Below, one piece after another: positions 34,390-45,307 of a DNA stretch of 64,000 nucleotides. The position numbers and the translations under genes were made by a program. Under the pieces are notes generated by a model that saw only the letters and a list, made by a program, of their open reading frames with translations, made no database searches and was not told where the DNA came from. The stretch lies in NCBI GenBank assembly GCA_003415625.1, contig PYIU01000010.1, forward strand, positions 620,001 through 684,000, read 5' to 3'. This stretch comes from Aquanectria penicillioides. Its lineage: Eukaryota; Ascomycota; Sordariomycetes; Hypocreales; Nectriaceae. Each line of letters opens with the position of its first letter. Position 1 is the stretch's first letter.

Positions 34390-34885
34390 GGTGTTTGGTT
34401 CGAAGGGGATGGAGAATTCAATGTTTCCGCAGATTGCGTCGTGGCGAGTTGGAAGAAATGTCGGAAAGTCGCCATATCATTACCCCGCTAATGTCGTGTT
34501 TGGCATTGTACTACATCATCTGGGCTGATGTTTACTGGCCGAGGACATGGGTGCGCAGTTGGTCAGGCAGCATGAAGCTGGTTATCTAGGGTGTACTAAG
34601 TGTGGTATCATGTTCCAAATGGGGACCTTCGAGACGAAGTACCAGCTCGCGTAAGATAGGAAGAGTGGATACAGGCAGGTCAAGTTCACCACGGAAATAT
34701 CGCCACAGATGTTGATCATAGAGGCACCCGTCGGCGGAATAAGCTTAACCCATGGTTCAAGTTCAAATCTCATCTGTCAAGCCATAGGTAGCGCTACATA
34801 AATGAAACAAAAGCCGGTAAGCCAGCTTCTGCTTGCCCCGCACCTGTTACAGACCTCGTTGTCCATACAGCTATCATGATGCGCA
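34390..34885. other. Intergenic, promoter of the dehydrogenase
   Basis: About 500 bp between the dehydrogenase start and the dioxygenase 3' end. No element recognised. Confidence 0.5.
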
Positions 34886-36028
34886 TTAATACGGCAAAAC
34901 TCCAGCAAGCTTGAGCAACTTATCGGTCCTCTCTGGCTGTTCTATGGGCTCGTCTCGATCATGCGGATCGCGTCTGCCGTCAGGCAAGATTACCTCGGTG
35001 GCCTTCTCCACGATGTGGTCGTGTGGCCAGTGTGTCGTGCCCGCGTATTTGGTGAACATTGTTCGCTTCATCGCCAGCTGTTCAGGCCTGGCTAATTCTG
35101 CCGGCGCATAGGCGGCGTAAATGATGGTGCGAATCTGTTTGCTCTTCTCGGTCGGCTCAGCCCCGTAATGTATCACTCTGCTATCCCAAAGGATGAGGTC
35201 GCCAACATCAGCGATGACCTTGTGCATGCGGATATTACGCTGGTCGAACCAATTAAGCTCAGCCTGTCGAAAAAGATACCGATCTGTCAGTGGTACCCAT
35301 GTCTGCCTGTCTTCGGCTGACGCTGAATCGAAGAACTCGTCGTTAACCTTGTGTGACCCAGGGAACACGACCAGCCCGCCATCCTCGGGTCCCGAAGGTG
35401 ATAGACTGATGATTCCCTGCACACAATGCATGCCTCTGCGAAGAGGGCTCTGATCGATGTGCTCCCAAGGCTTTCTTCTCTCGATATCTTTGCGGTTGGG
35501 CAGTGTCACATTCAAGCCATCAAAACTAACAAGTAGCTCGTCCGTCCCCCAGATGGAGGCGAAGGCGTCAATGACACCCTGCTCCTGACGGGCGTCCCAC
35601 ATGAACTTCTCATGGGTGACGCCGTATTTGTCGAAGACCCTGATGGGATTGGCGCGAGGCAAGTTGGCGTCGACCCACGTCTCTGGATTATCAAAGTCGA
35701 GGTCTTTTCCCTGAGGAAATGACTTTAGCCACTGGTGTGCTTTTTCTTGGTATCGGATAGCACGATCTCTGGGGATAACACCCTTGACGACGACGAAGCC
35801 ATCTCGGGCTAGGTCATCTCTGAAATCGCCGTAACTTCCATCACTATTTGGGAAATTTGTTATTGATTAGTCCTAAAATTGTCCTCTTGAAATGGCAAGA
35901 AACTACCAGCAGCCTACTTACGTCTTAAGATCGCGACCCAAGCTAGGGATGAGTGTTGCATTGGCAGCCGGCGCACTGTTGTTGATTGGAAAGCCCTCTG
36001 TGTGGAGAGATGTCGCGACCGCAGCCAT
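34886..36028 (-). CDS. Phytanoyl-CoA dioxygenase family, Fe(II)/2-oxoglutarate oxygenase
   Basis: Two exons, with the intron at 35844-35921 (78 nt, GTAAGT donor), give a protein of about 354 residues. The start ATG at 36028 opens MAAVATSLHTEGFPINNSA. The second exon begins DGSYGDFRDDLARDGFVVVKGVIPRDRA, the typical N-terminal region of PhyH enzymes. Metal ligands are visible as H-x-D in WEHIDQSP and the distal His in DSRVIHYGAEP, with the 2-oxoglutarate-binding Arg likely in KQIRTIIY. Enzymes of this family hydroxylate lipids, acyl-CoAs or secondary metabolites. Its upstream region holds the perfect palindrome at 36310-36330, and the double-zinc-cluster regulator lies next upstream on the same strand. 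A pathway with the dehydrogenase, hydrolase and MFS transporter nearby is plausible but unproven. Confidence 0.9.
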
Positions 36029-36617
36029 GTTTGAAGAACTTGATGACCAAAAATATTCCCGAAAAGAAGATTGAGAAGTTAGCGCGTGTGGATTGAGTAG
36101 ATAAACAGTTGCTTTTCTGTAGTGTTTTGTGATTGTTCAAGTTTGAATGGGGACAACATGTGGCATCCACGCCCCCATGGACTACATACTTATAGCTGTT
36201 CCGTGAGACTTACAGCCACGGAGAAATTAAGCAGAAATGCCCGATCGGCAAATTCAATAGTCATAAAATGGAAATGATGTCAGATTCACTCGCCATCGTT
36301 TCCATTTCTTATCCGACCGCCGGTCGGATATGCCGTCGTCAACTTTGCGGGGACGGTGATGCGCGCGGGGACATGCATACAAGCCAAAAAGAGTCGGTTA
36401 CAAGTCACAACTGCGACAGTCATTCCGGTCATGGGTTCCCGTAAAGTGACGGAATTGAGGTGAATCATTTAGCGCCATGTGGCTGGCCGCGGATTGGTTT
36501 GGTCGCAACCTATTGTTGGATGTTTATCCCGGATGATGTGGCAACCGGGATATTTACTACGGCTATTCCAGGGGCGTGTTTCCCGGTCATAATATGTAAC
36601 TCATTCTCTTTCCTAAC
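36029..36617. promoter_or_regulatory. Promoter region of the dioxygenase gene
   Basis: About 590 bp between the dioxygenase start and the regulator 3' end. It holds the palindrome at 36310-36330. No other element is clear. Confidence 0.5.
36310..36330. repeat. Perfect 10-bp inverted repeat of CCG/CGG half-sites
   Basis: TATCCGACCG and CGGTCGGATA are perfect reverse complements separated by one C. The core holds CCGACCG and CGGTCGG, giving several CCG/CGG triplets in inverted arrangement, the site type bound by Zn2Cys6 dimers. It is about 280 bp upstream of the dioxygenase start and next to a gene for a regulator with two such clusters. Confidence 0.75.
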
Positions 36618-38258
36618 CTAAAGAAAGACTAGTCCGGGGTATTTACGCCGTGCCAAGACTCTCCAGTCAACAATCTGCTGGTCGTTGGCTCGCCTCCAGA
36701 TCTCATCCAGCAGACAGTGGGCTGTGTTGATGTTTCCAAATCCAACCGTGGTCTCAATGAGGTTCAGCCTGTACTCAACCGATAGGCGCATCGCTTTAGT
36801 CATGCTTCCGACGCCAGCCATGAAAAGCGGGAACAGAATACGCGAATCCATTTCGGATCCTGGTCGAATCAGTGAGAGAGACATGAGAATGTTCTCTGCC
36901 GCGTTAATGATGATGGGGTCGCTGTTCTTCAGCCCCATGGAATCTTGCTGCTGGCACATGAGCAACGCCCATTGGAGAGCAAAGCCCGCCGCCCTCGCCT
37001 CGAGAATAGGGCGAGGAAGGTTGTCAGCCTCTGGGGGTTCCCAGCTTTGAATGGCGAGCTCCGCATTGTGTCCATCTTCGTCGGCGAGGCTAGCCTTGGA
37101 TATGCACTCGTAAAGGTGGGTTGATATACCAAACATCGGATGCACCGAGTCCTCACTCGCATCTCTATTCGATATCACAAGTTTCCCACCGTAGATCTCA
37201 GGTGTTTCACGAGAAGTGATTGACGACACGCAGCACAGATAGTTGTACAGCTCAACTAAAAACTCCCACGAGGGCCCAGTCACTGCAGATGCATCAAGGC
37301 CCGCGAGAAGTGCCTGTGCACCATGGAGATGCAGCAGCCATTTTGCCAACTTGCCTTCACAAATCTCCAGCAGGCAGAGTAGGAGGGTGGTAGCTAGGGC
37401 TTGGGGCTGAGTATTGCTCTGGCTTAATTGCACCTTGAGCCCCTTCAATGCCGCGCTGCGATGATTCAAGTTGTCATTCTCGAAATCTGGATAAACCTTG
37501 GACATGTGGCAAGAAGAGAGGGCTAGCAAAGCATGCTGCACAGGCTCGCTGTCGAGTGCCATAGGTACAATGATGCGGATAAATGGATTCTCAAAATCCG
37601 GGACAACAGCTAGGATCCGGGACACGGATTGTAAGAAGTGGTTCAGCAACAGCCGGTCAACCTTCCTCCAATGCTCTACCGCCGTGTAAGTAATACCTGT
37701 AAGGCTAGTAAGGGCCTTGGGAGGAAGATAGGCGGCGAGCTCGAGTTGCTTCGCCTTGGCGCAGCGAGAGCCCAAGTTCAACAGTGCGGTGCTATTGGCA
37801 AGGTTCGCTGTCTTGCCGAACCCCACGGTATCGTCCAGCTCAATGAGGTCGAACCAGCGTGACAAAGTACGTGCCGGGCCTTTCGGCAAATTGGTGTTGT
37901 CTTGTGCCTTATTGACGACGGCATTTGATGCGCTGTCGTCCTCTTCTCCGGCTTCACGCCAGATACAGATAAAACCCAGACGCCGACAATCTCCGCATCG
38001 AGGCCTCTCCTCGTTGCATTTCCGGCGCTTCTGACGACAGGGTACACAGCCGGTGATAGACCTCGTGTGCTTGACTCTTCGTTTGGGCCGTAAAGATGTG
38101 ATTGCCGCCTCTGCGCTCGGCTCGGCGGATGGCTCTTCTCCAGGTGCCGTGTAGCTGCAGGCAAGGCCGAGCCGACGGCAGCGAGTGCAGGGTTGGCCGC
38201 CGGTGCATCTGGACTTTAGCGAGCAACAAGTGCGACAGGCTGTTCGTCTGCGACCCAT
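36618..38258 (-). CDS. Transcription factor with two tandem Zn2Cys6 clusters
   Basis: Intronless gene of 546 residues from the ATG at 38258 (MGRRRTACRTCC). The frame stays open to 38372, but that extension lacks family character. The first cluster (residues about 8-34) reads C-x2-C-x6-C-x5-C-x2-C-x6-C (CRTC..SRC..PCTRC..LAC) and the second (about 70-97) C-x2-C-x6-C-x6-C-x2-C-x6-C (CVPC..RKC..RCGDC..FIC). Both are complete and each is followed by a hydrophobic/aromatic residue typical of zinc clusters. The rest is a fungal regulatory domain with PDFENPFIRIIVPMALDS, HALLALSSCHMS and ALATTLLLCLLEICEG. Most fungal regulators have a single cluster. It is divergent from the alpha/beta hydrolase and upstream of the dioxygenase, so it probably controls this neighbourhood. 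Confidence 0.92.
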   Translation of the reverse strand: MGRRRTACRTCCSLKSRCTGGQPCTRCRRLGLACSYTAPGEEPSAEPSAEAAITSLRPKRRVKHTRSITGCVPCRQKRRKCNEERPRCGDCRRLGFICIWREAGEEDDSASNAVVNKAQDNTNLPKGPARTLSRWFDLIELDDTVGFGKTANLANSTALLNLGSRCAKAKQLELAAYLPPKALTSLTGITYTAVEHWRKVDRLLLNHFLQSVSRILAVVPDFENPFIRIIVPMALDSEPVQHALLALSSCHMSKVYPDFENDNLNHRSAALKGLKVQLSQSNTQPQALATTLLLCLLEICEGKLAKWLLHLHGAQALLAGLDASAVTGPSWEFLVELYNYLCCVSSITSRETPEIYGGKLVISNRDASEDSVHPMFGISTHLYECISKASLADEDGHNAELAIQSWEPPEADNLPRPILEARAAGFALQWALLMCQQQDSMGLKNSDPIIINAAENILMSLSLIRPGSEMDSRILFPLFMAGVGSMTKAMRLSVEYRLNLIETTVGFGNINTAHCLLDEIWRRANDQQIVDWRVLARRKYPGLVFL

Positions 38259-38815
38259 GTTGAAATGCTCAGATGGACGTGAAGCGCAGGACAATGGGAT
38301 CACGCAGAGCAGATAAGACGGGAAATGGCGATTATTACACGGACAAAGACGGACGCACCGCCGGCTTTTCAACGTCAGGGCTATCGGATAATGGAGATTG
38401 CGGGGATGATTGGAAGTGCAGGATTCGTCAGCGAGTTAGCCCGTGTTGGTGCGGCTGGTTGTAGTCAGATAAAGTCATCGGTTAGGTTAGAACCATCATT
38501 CAGCTTGACCCGGGTTTAGCGCATCGCATCCGCCGGGTTTCAACTTTCTAAGCGACGGGCTTGACATCCCCCGCTTCATCCTCAATGTGAGAGGTCACTT
38601 CTCGCGACATAGCTTGGGTATTATTAGTAAATCAAACCACGGAGTTTGCTCAGAGCACGGAGTACGGAGTGTCTATGGGTTAATTGCCTGGTAGCTTGGT
38701 GCTCCGTTCACGGAGTATTATCTACACGTGTAGCCGGTTGTGTGATAGGACTCTTGTTTCTCGTCTCTGTCATGCGATGCACCAAATTCAATAAACCGCC
38801 TCGCAGAATTCAATC
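38259..38815. promoter_or_regulatory. Divergent promoter with repeated ACGGAGT and an E-box palindrome
   Basis: Shared upstream region of the double-cluster regulator and the hydrolase. ACGGAGT occurs at 38639, 38657, 38664 and 38710, with an inverted variant (GCTCCGT) at 38701. A 12-bp perfect palindrome CTACACGTGTAG containing CACGTG is at 38722-38733, about 85 bp before the hydrolase start. ACGGAGT-like words are frequent in some Eurotiales genomes, so they may be background rather than functional sites. Confidence 0.5.
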
Positions 38816-39959
38816 ATGCCTGATATCAATGATCCAACAACTTGGGCGCAGTGGGGATACGATGATGAGGAGCTTTGTCAGGTAGTTATGATACACACCC
38901 TGTCGCCAAGCGTGATCGGGCCTCCTACTAATCAATGCACAGATGATAAAGAAAGGAATTAAACGTCGCTACGATAGGGTAAGCGATGACTTCTTCGAGA
39001 TTAGAAAGGCTTGGGAGCCGGTGTCCAAAAAGGTTGCGGAAGATGCCCTAGATGCCGCGAGCGCAGACGTGGAGTCTGAGGAGCTGCTTATCCCGCTGCC
39101 AGGTGGAATCCATTCATCCAGCATTGTATATCGTCCTCGAATGAAGCCGGCGAATGGCTCTCCATTAGTTGTTCTCTTTCATGGAGGAGGCTACTGCTTG
39201 GGTTCTCCCGAGATGGAGGCGCAGAATTGCATCAATGTTGCTCAATCCCACGGCGCCGTAGCTGTGACTGTAGGGTATCGCCTTTCACCTGAGGTCAAAT
39301 TCCCCCAGTGGACGCTGGATTGCTGGGGAGCTCTTAAATGGGTAAGTCGCTCTAGCACACATATTTTGATAAATAGGTTGATAAGGACTCAGCTTGCCGG
39401 AAATGCCAGCCAGATTGGTGCAGAACCCAGCAACGGCTTCATCGTGGGAGGTACATCTGCTGGAGGCCACGCGGCTGCAGCCATCTCCCATTTGGCGGCG
39501 GATAAAGGTCTATCTCCCCCCATCACGGGAGTGTTTTTGAATGCTTCTTGGGTTTTGGATGAGCAAATGGCCCCGGAGAAATTTGAGACTCTTCGCAAAA
39601 GCCAGAAGGAAACGCCAGGGGAATCCTTCATTACTACAAGCATGCTCCCAAGAATCACCTTCGAGCCCACATCACAGCCGGATCATTTGTCGACTTTCTG
39701 GAGTCCAGCAGTCTGGCCGGGAGGCCATAAATCTCAGCCTCCGACTTACTTTCAGATATCGGGGCTAGACTTTTTACGTGACCAAAATCTCATTTATGAG
39801 CGTGAGTTGAGGCTGGAGAGCGGCGTGAAGACAAGGGTGGACATGTATCCAGGACTTCCACATATTTGGTGGATGAATTTCCCCGAGCACAGTCTGACTG
39901 GAAAGTACATGCGAGATAGTATAAACGGAATTGGTTGGCTCCTTGGGAGAAATGAATGA
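38816..39959 (+). CDS. Alpha/beta hydrolase, hormone-sensitive lipase type
   Basis: Three exons, with introns at 38882-38942 and 39342-39392 (51 nt, in frame, removed because family members run straight from ALKW to AGNASQIGA). The start ATG at 38816 opens MPDINDPTTWAQWGYDDEELC. The oxyanion motif is LFHGGGYCLGS, the nucleophile elbow GGTSAGG (GxSxG), the acid probably Asp in SGLDFLRD and the catalytic His in GLPHIWW. The protein is about 343 residues, normal for HSL/AB-hydrolase-3 esterases. No signal peptide is evident, so it is probably intracellular. It is divergent from the double-cluster regulator and next to a sugar-type transporter. Its ester substrate is unknown. Confidence 0.9.
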
Positions 39960-40373
39960 ACTATATTAACGCTTGGTCTTAAATTGGCTTGTCCGTCATC
40001 GAGTGCTCCACAGGAACATGATAATTGCTTCTATGGGTTCATTCATTAAGTTAAAACTGTTGCAAGCACTGAATTCTAGTTTCTTAAGCACATATAGGTT
40101 GACGCCTATGTTGCAGCGAGCTGGTAATGAAGTACATAGGCCTAGGTAACAATGGAGCAACTTAAAGATGGTATCAAGAGATTCGTGAGAAGAGCTAAGG
40201 AACAAATGCAAGTCGTAGAGTATAGTATTATTGAGAACGCAAAATAGCTTGCATGGAAAATACTAATGTTTAAACTACTTTAGTATCTCAATTGTCGACC
40301 TGAGCATATTGAATGTTTCTGGATGCACCAAATAGTTGTGATCTAAAGGATACTGCCCAATTCATGTGCGGTA
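39960..40373. other. Convergent intergenic region
   Basis: About 410 bp of A+T-rich DNA between two 3' ends. Nothing recognised. Confidence 0.5.
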
Positions 40374-42261
40374 TTACTCTTTGGCCTCGAGATCCTTCTT
40401 CCCAGCAGTTCTGCTCACGTTCTCCAGAGAGCCCTTAACGGCTACTTCAATGCCCTCAACAGCCTCCAGGTCAGGAGCGTCACTGTGTTTGATTCCATCA
40501 AAGAGACGGTCAACTTCCTCCAAGGTAAGGCCCTTCGTCTCAACCCAAAAGAAGGTGACGAAGATGAATTCAAAGAACACCCATGCGCCCACAATCATGT
40601 ATAGCTTCCACCCAATGGCCTGAAGGGCAATTGGGAATGAGAAGAGGGTGAGTAGGCTGAGAAAGAACTCGTGTTAGATCAGAATCCGTCTGGACGATAT
40701 GATATAGAGACCTACCCAAAAAATGTCACGACTAGGGTCCACAATGCCATTCCATTGCTACGAATGGAGTAGTTTAGGACCTCTGGGGGATACAATGTGG
40801 TAATGGGTGTGACGCCCACACTGTAAGCGCCCATGAAGAGGAAGATTGCGGCTACGGTGCCATAGATTCCTGATGTATTTCCACTGGAGCTATAGGCTAT
40901 TGTTCAATCAGTCAGTAATTCAGCAGTCGCAGGAAGGTCTCGCGTCGATTAAAAGAATACATACCCTTGACCAAGGCACCGACAACAAATATCATGACGG
41001 TCATTCCCGCAGTAGCAATGATAGCCAAGGTCTTACGGCCAGCTTTGTCTGTCAAGGCCGTTCCAGTCATGGCGCAGAGAAGGTTCCACGCATTGAGAAT
41101 AATGTTCTGTTTTTGACTGAATTAGCAAGCTAAGGTCTTTGAAAAGGGCCCGGCAAGGAAAATTTTGAATGTTTGGCATACAATTTGCAACTGCGTGGTT
41201 GAGCTGGTAATTCCAGCGCCTTTGAGCATGTCTCCAAGATAATACGAAGCAATGTTGTTACCTGGATCGGTTGATGTTAACTGTCATTTTTTTAATGACT
41301 TATAGACTTAGCACACTCACCACTGCCTTGGGCAAGAACGGCCACAGAACAGGCGAGCAAAAGACGTCTTCTGGAACTCGGGGTCTTAAACATCTGCGTG
41401 TAGGTGAGTTGTTGGCCAGCCTCCCGCTCCCACTTCAATGTGTCCGTAATCTCCCTATACTGGACAAGCACCTCAGGCACCGTAGTATCTCCATCTGACC
41501 AGATTGAGGCGAGGACCTTCAGTGCTTCTTGCTCTTGACCCTGGTAAATTAGCCATCGCGGTGATTCCGGAGTAAAGAAGAGAAGCACAGCGCAGGAAAT
41601 GGAGAAGAATGACTGCAGCAAGCACGGCAGACGCCAGGACCACGACGATGAAATATTGGCAGTTCCATACGTGATGCCAGCAGAGAGAAGAGCGCCAACG
41701 TAGAAAACCGAGTAGGTGATGCTAAGTCCAAGTCCGCGGATATTTGGAGGAAGCGTTTCCGCAAGCCAACTATATGCCATCATGTGAGCTCATATCCGTT
41801 TATTCTGCCCATATTTCATGCGCATCCGCATGAATCTTGACTTACGTGGACGTGGCGATAGCTGAGGTGCCACCTCCGACACCCAGCAGAATCCTTCCGC
41901 AGACAAACATGGCAACATTCTGGGCGGTGGTGACAAGCGCAATGCCGGCCAATTTGATAGGAATCGACACCATGACGCCTCCTTTGCGGCCGACCTTGTT
42001 GACGACTGGACCCATAGTGAAAGCTGCGATACCCCAACCCATGAGGGTTCCTGAAGTATTGAGAGCCTTGGTGGCAGTAGTGAGATGGAGAGTGTTGAGA
42101 TATGAAGGCATGATGTTGATTCCATTGAGAAGCGCTGAGTCGTAGCCCTTGGTAGTGGCGAAGACGCAGGCCGTAACAATGAGCAAGACGCACGTCAGCT
42201 TGCTTGACTTTGGCTGACAGGGACCAATGGACCCAGTCCACAGGAGTTGTGAGAATCCCAT
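40374..42261 (-). CDS. MFS sugar (hexose-type) transporter
   Basis: Multi-exon 12-helix transporter of the sugar porter family. The start chosen is the ATG at 42261 (MGFSQLLWTGSIG); the frame extends further but without an ATG. Landmarks are GYDSALLNGINIM after the first helix, NKVGRKGGV (loop 2 motif), GRILLGVGGGTSAIATSTW, LAETLPPNIRGLG (PxxxRG), TPESPRWLIYQGQEQEAL (PESPR), DKAGRKTLAI (second GRK motif) and the C-terminal signature WVETKGLTLEEVD, followed by an acidic tail with DLEAKE. At least five introns interrupt it, near 41772-41843, 41275-41318, 41108-41182, 40907-40965 and 40658-40715. It is next to the alpha/beta hydrolase and may import a sugar or a related substrate for that neighbourhood. 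Confidence 0.92.
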
Positions 42262-43305
42262 GCTAGGCGAGTGCAACCTGGATACTATGGGCACAGAGAG
42301 GTAATGCGATGATGCAGAATTGGGGAAATGGTAGTGAGCCTTGATGTTCGGTCGAGATGTCGGTCAAACGAAGGCGGGCATGGCGGTTTTATATGCTGTG
42401 CTTCATTATCTTGGGTATGGCGCCCTTGATAGCCTCACAAAGGCCACTAGCGTCCAACTCAGCAATATCGAAGCACCTACTATGTCAAATTCATGACTTC
42501 TAGCTGTATCCGGGACAGAAGGCATCGAGATCTTGGCACGAGATCCCCCGCAGGAATCTGGGGTAGGAAGACAGGGAAAGGAGCCTCGGTAAACGAGCCA
42601 ACCCCAGCCAGGCTAGCGAGGGTTGAGAGATATGGCTACACTAGTCACTTTGCACCCTGCCTAATAAGTGGATGTGTTGGCGCAGGGAAAAGATAAGCCG
42701 GCGTTAAGGCCAGGGATATACGGCGGGTATGGGCGGCGGGTATGGGAACAAATAGAAGAGTGACGAAGGGAATACCAATCTATTCATTGCAGTCATTCTA
42801 ATCTGCTGATAGTCCGACAAGAATCGAAGTCGGAAATTCCTGATCCGCTTGTTCGGAATTGCTGTCGAGATACCAAGCGACAGTATCCGTAGGCAGACTT
42901 AAATATGTGCTATATCTGACTAATAACATAGCAGACGAAGCGGATTACGATGAGGGGCGCCTTGGTCTCCTAGTACAATCATCGCTGAGAAAAAAGAGGT
43001 GTTGGTGGATTTTTGCGCATTTCAGAAGAATCCCAAATGGTTGTTTCAATGGGTTTATTATGAGGCTTCAACGTGGGTGGGAGGGTCACGTGATGTATAA
43101 ATGAGGCTTGAGATCGTGACAGGCAAACGAGGCTATGCGGTCTTTTCTATTTTCCCTCGACGATACCGTCTCCTTGTTTTGACATGGGAAAATATGCGAG
43201 CAAGAATAGCGAAGATACAGGTAAGGGTCGCATCAACAGCCCAGTGGGCTCTATCACTTCAGTCTGCTAAACTCTACCTCGCCTAAATCCACAGCCAGTT
43301 GAGCC
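42262..43305. other. Divergent intergenic region
   Basis: About 1 kb between the sugar transporter and the HET gene. Two TCGGTC words occur near 42345-42360. No gene or clear element recognised. Confidence 0.5.
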
Positions 43306-45307
43306 ATGGAAACACCACCCCTTTCCGATCCACAAACACCCGGCCGATGTGTTGAATGCAGAAAAGTCACTCTAGATGTCATTACAAGTGATGGGTACGC
43401 TTTAAATACCGACGCGATCGACCTTCTTCTGGCCCATCCGCAGAAATACAGCAAATGCGACCTCTGTTGCGAAATACAGCGGGCTTTCAAATGGGACATC
43501 TCAACAATTTCCTCCATCCAAGATCCAGTCATAGTCTTGTACCGAAATCCTCCTTTGGACGCGCCTGTCCAGAGAGTTGATATGATTGTTGCAAACTCAA
43601 CAACCCACTCAAATTTACTATGGTCACGCGATTTTTCGACGGTCTATCGACTCGGTCCGCCAGACGAAAAGCCAGGGCTTGTCCGGGGCTACCGATGGTT
43701 ATATTCGGAATATTGTTGTGGTAAGCCTGGTTCCACGAAATCAATGCGATAGAATACTCACTCTTCCAGGTCCAACTCTATCCCCAACGATTCAAACCAT
43801 GTATACAAAATTGGAATTACACTCCGGGTCGGATAATTGTCTTAATTTGGGTCTACAGTGGATTTCAAATTGTATGTCCAATCATCGCGATACATGCCCA
43901 ACAAATGACACGGTACGCCTTCCTACGAGAATAATAGACGTTGGATCTCCAGACGGTTCTGAAGCTCCTCGGTTGGTTACAACTGATGGGGTACAATGCG
44001 ATAAGTACATAGCGCTGAGCTATTGCTGGGGCGATACCCCATTTTTGTCGCTCACAGCCACGAATGAAAAAGACCTTGAGCAGAACATCCCATTGCAAGA
44101 ACTCCCTCAAACTGTCCGTGACGCAATTACCCTGACAAGGACAATGCAAATTCGTTATTTGTGGGTCGACTCCCTCTGCATCATCCAAGGAGAGGATGCC
44201 ATGGCTAGAAGAGATTGGGAAAACGAGGCACATCGCATGAATTCAGTTTTCAGCGGTGCAGTCCTAGTTGTGAAAGCTTTAAGCGCTGAAAACGCTTACG
44301 AGGGCCTCTTCCGCCCGCGTAAACCTGCTCCGATCCAGTATTGCCAGCTTCCTGTCGGGGGAGATAGTACAGAAATGGTTTATCTTGGCGACTTCCGCCC
44401 CGACATACAATCGACTAATGAACCTCTTAATAAGAGGGCATGGGCATATCAAGAAGCATTTCTTGCAGTGAGAGCCTTGTCTTTCGGAACCAATGAGCTG
44501 TCATGGAAGTGCCGAACTGTACAGCATAGAGAAGGTCTGGTCAAAAGTGATAAACTTGCTCCAGATGAAGTTAATCGTGATGAGCCACGGAAAATACGAG
44601 AAAACTGGACATTAATTGTCGAAGAATACAGTTCCAGAATGCTTACATACGACTCTGACAGACTTCCAGCCATTGCCGGGATTGCTAACCTTGGCCAAAC
44701 AGACTCAACGTCCGAGTATGCATTCGGTGTCTGGACTGACCAACTGATTAAGTTGCTCATGTGGAGACACTTGGGTCGTACGAAAAATGGCAAATATGAA
44801 GTCAAAAGACAAAGAAGTTGGCGGGCGCCCTCATGGTCATGGGCGTCCGTCGATGGAAAAGTTGCGTTCGTCTCGGGAGTTGATCCAAAGATGGTCACGT
44901 TCGACCAAATTCACAACGACACATTGGAGCTCAAGGGGTACTTTGAAAACGTAAAATCGTTGAGGCTGGCCACCACAGGCAGGTATTACGGGGGCTACGA
45001 CAATTACATGCCCTGGATGTATCTCCCAACCACGATGAGGACGTTTCTCGATGATTTAGACAGTATTCCATCACATCACAAAAAGATCGGTGAAGGAAAG
45101 CCGTCAGAACTAATTAATGTTTGGTTGCTGTTTCTCGGTCCCACCTGTGGACTCATTCTCATAAAAAACCATCCTCAACTAACTAGGCTACCTTCCGTTC
45201 TTGAGACTATTAGAAGGCGGGACCGAACATTTCTTCGAATAGGAGCTTTTGATGGATACGAGACTGAAGAGAAGCAGTCTCAGTCTTCTCGATTTTGGAT
45301 TGCTTAA
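43306..45307 (+). CDS. HET-domain protein (heterokaryon incompatibility)
   Basis: Two exons with an intron at 43721-43769 (49 nt, GTAAGC..TTCCAG) give a protein of about 650 residues from the ATG at 43306 (METPPLSDPQTPGRC). The N-terminal part has CVECRKV and KCDLCCEIQRAF, as in many HET proteins. The HET core follows: YIALSYCWGD, LPQTVRDAITLTRTMQIRYLWVDSLCIIQ, DWENEAHRMNSVFSGA, then the third block NKRAWAYQEAFLAVRALSF. The C-terminal half has APSWSWASVDG, typical of this family. HET domains trigger cell death when incompatible hyphae fuse and are related to TIR domains. No NACHT, ankyrin or WD repeats are fused. The gene looks intact. Confidence 0.93.

Noticed and set aside
34109..34528. Plus-strand frame of 139 codons over the dehydrogenase start
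   Set aside because: It is antisense to the SDR Rossmann region and starts without an independent promoter or motif.
38259..38372. N-terminal extension of the double-cluster regulator
   Set aside because: Open by chance; MGRRRTAC is a typical start just before a zinc cluster.
42262..42294. Sugar transporter start at 42294
   Set aside because: The codon there is GTG; the first in-frame ATG is at 42261.
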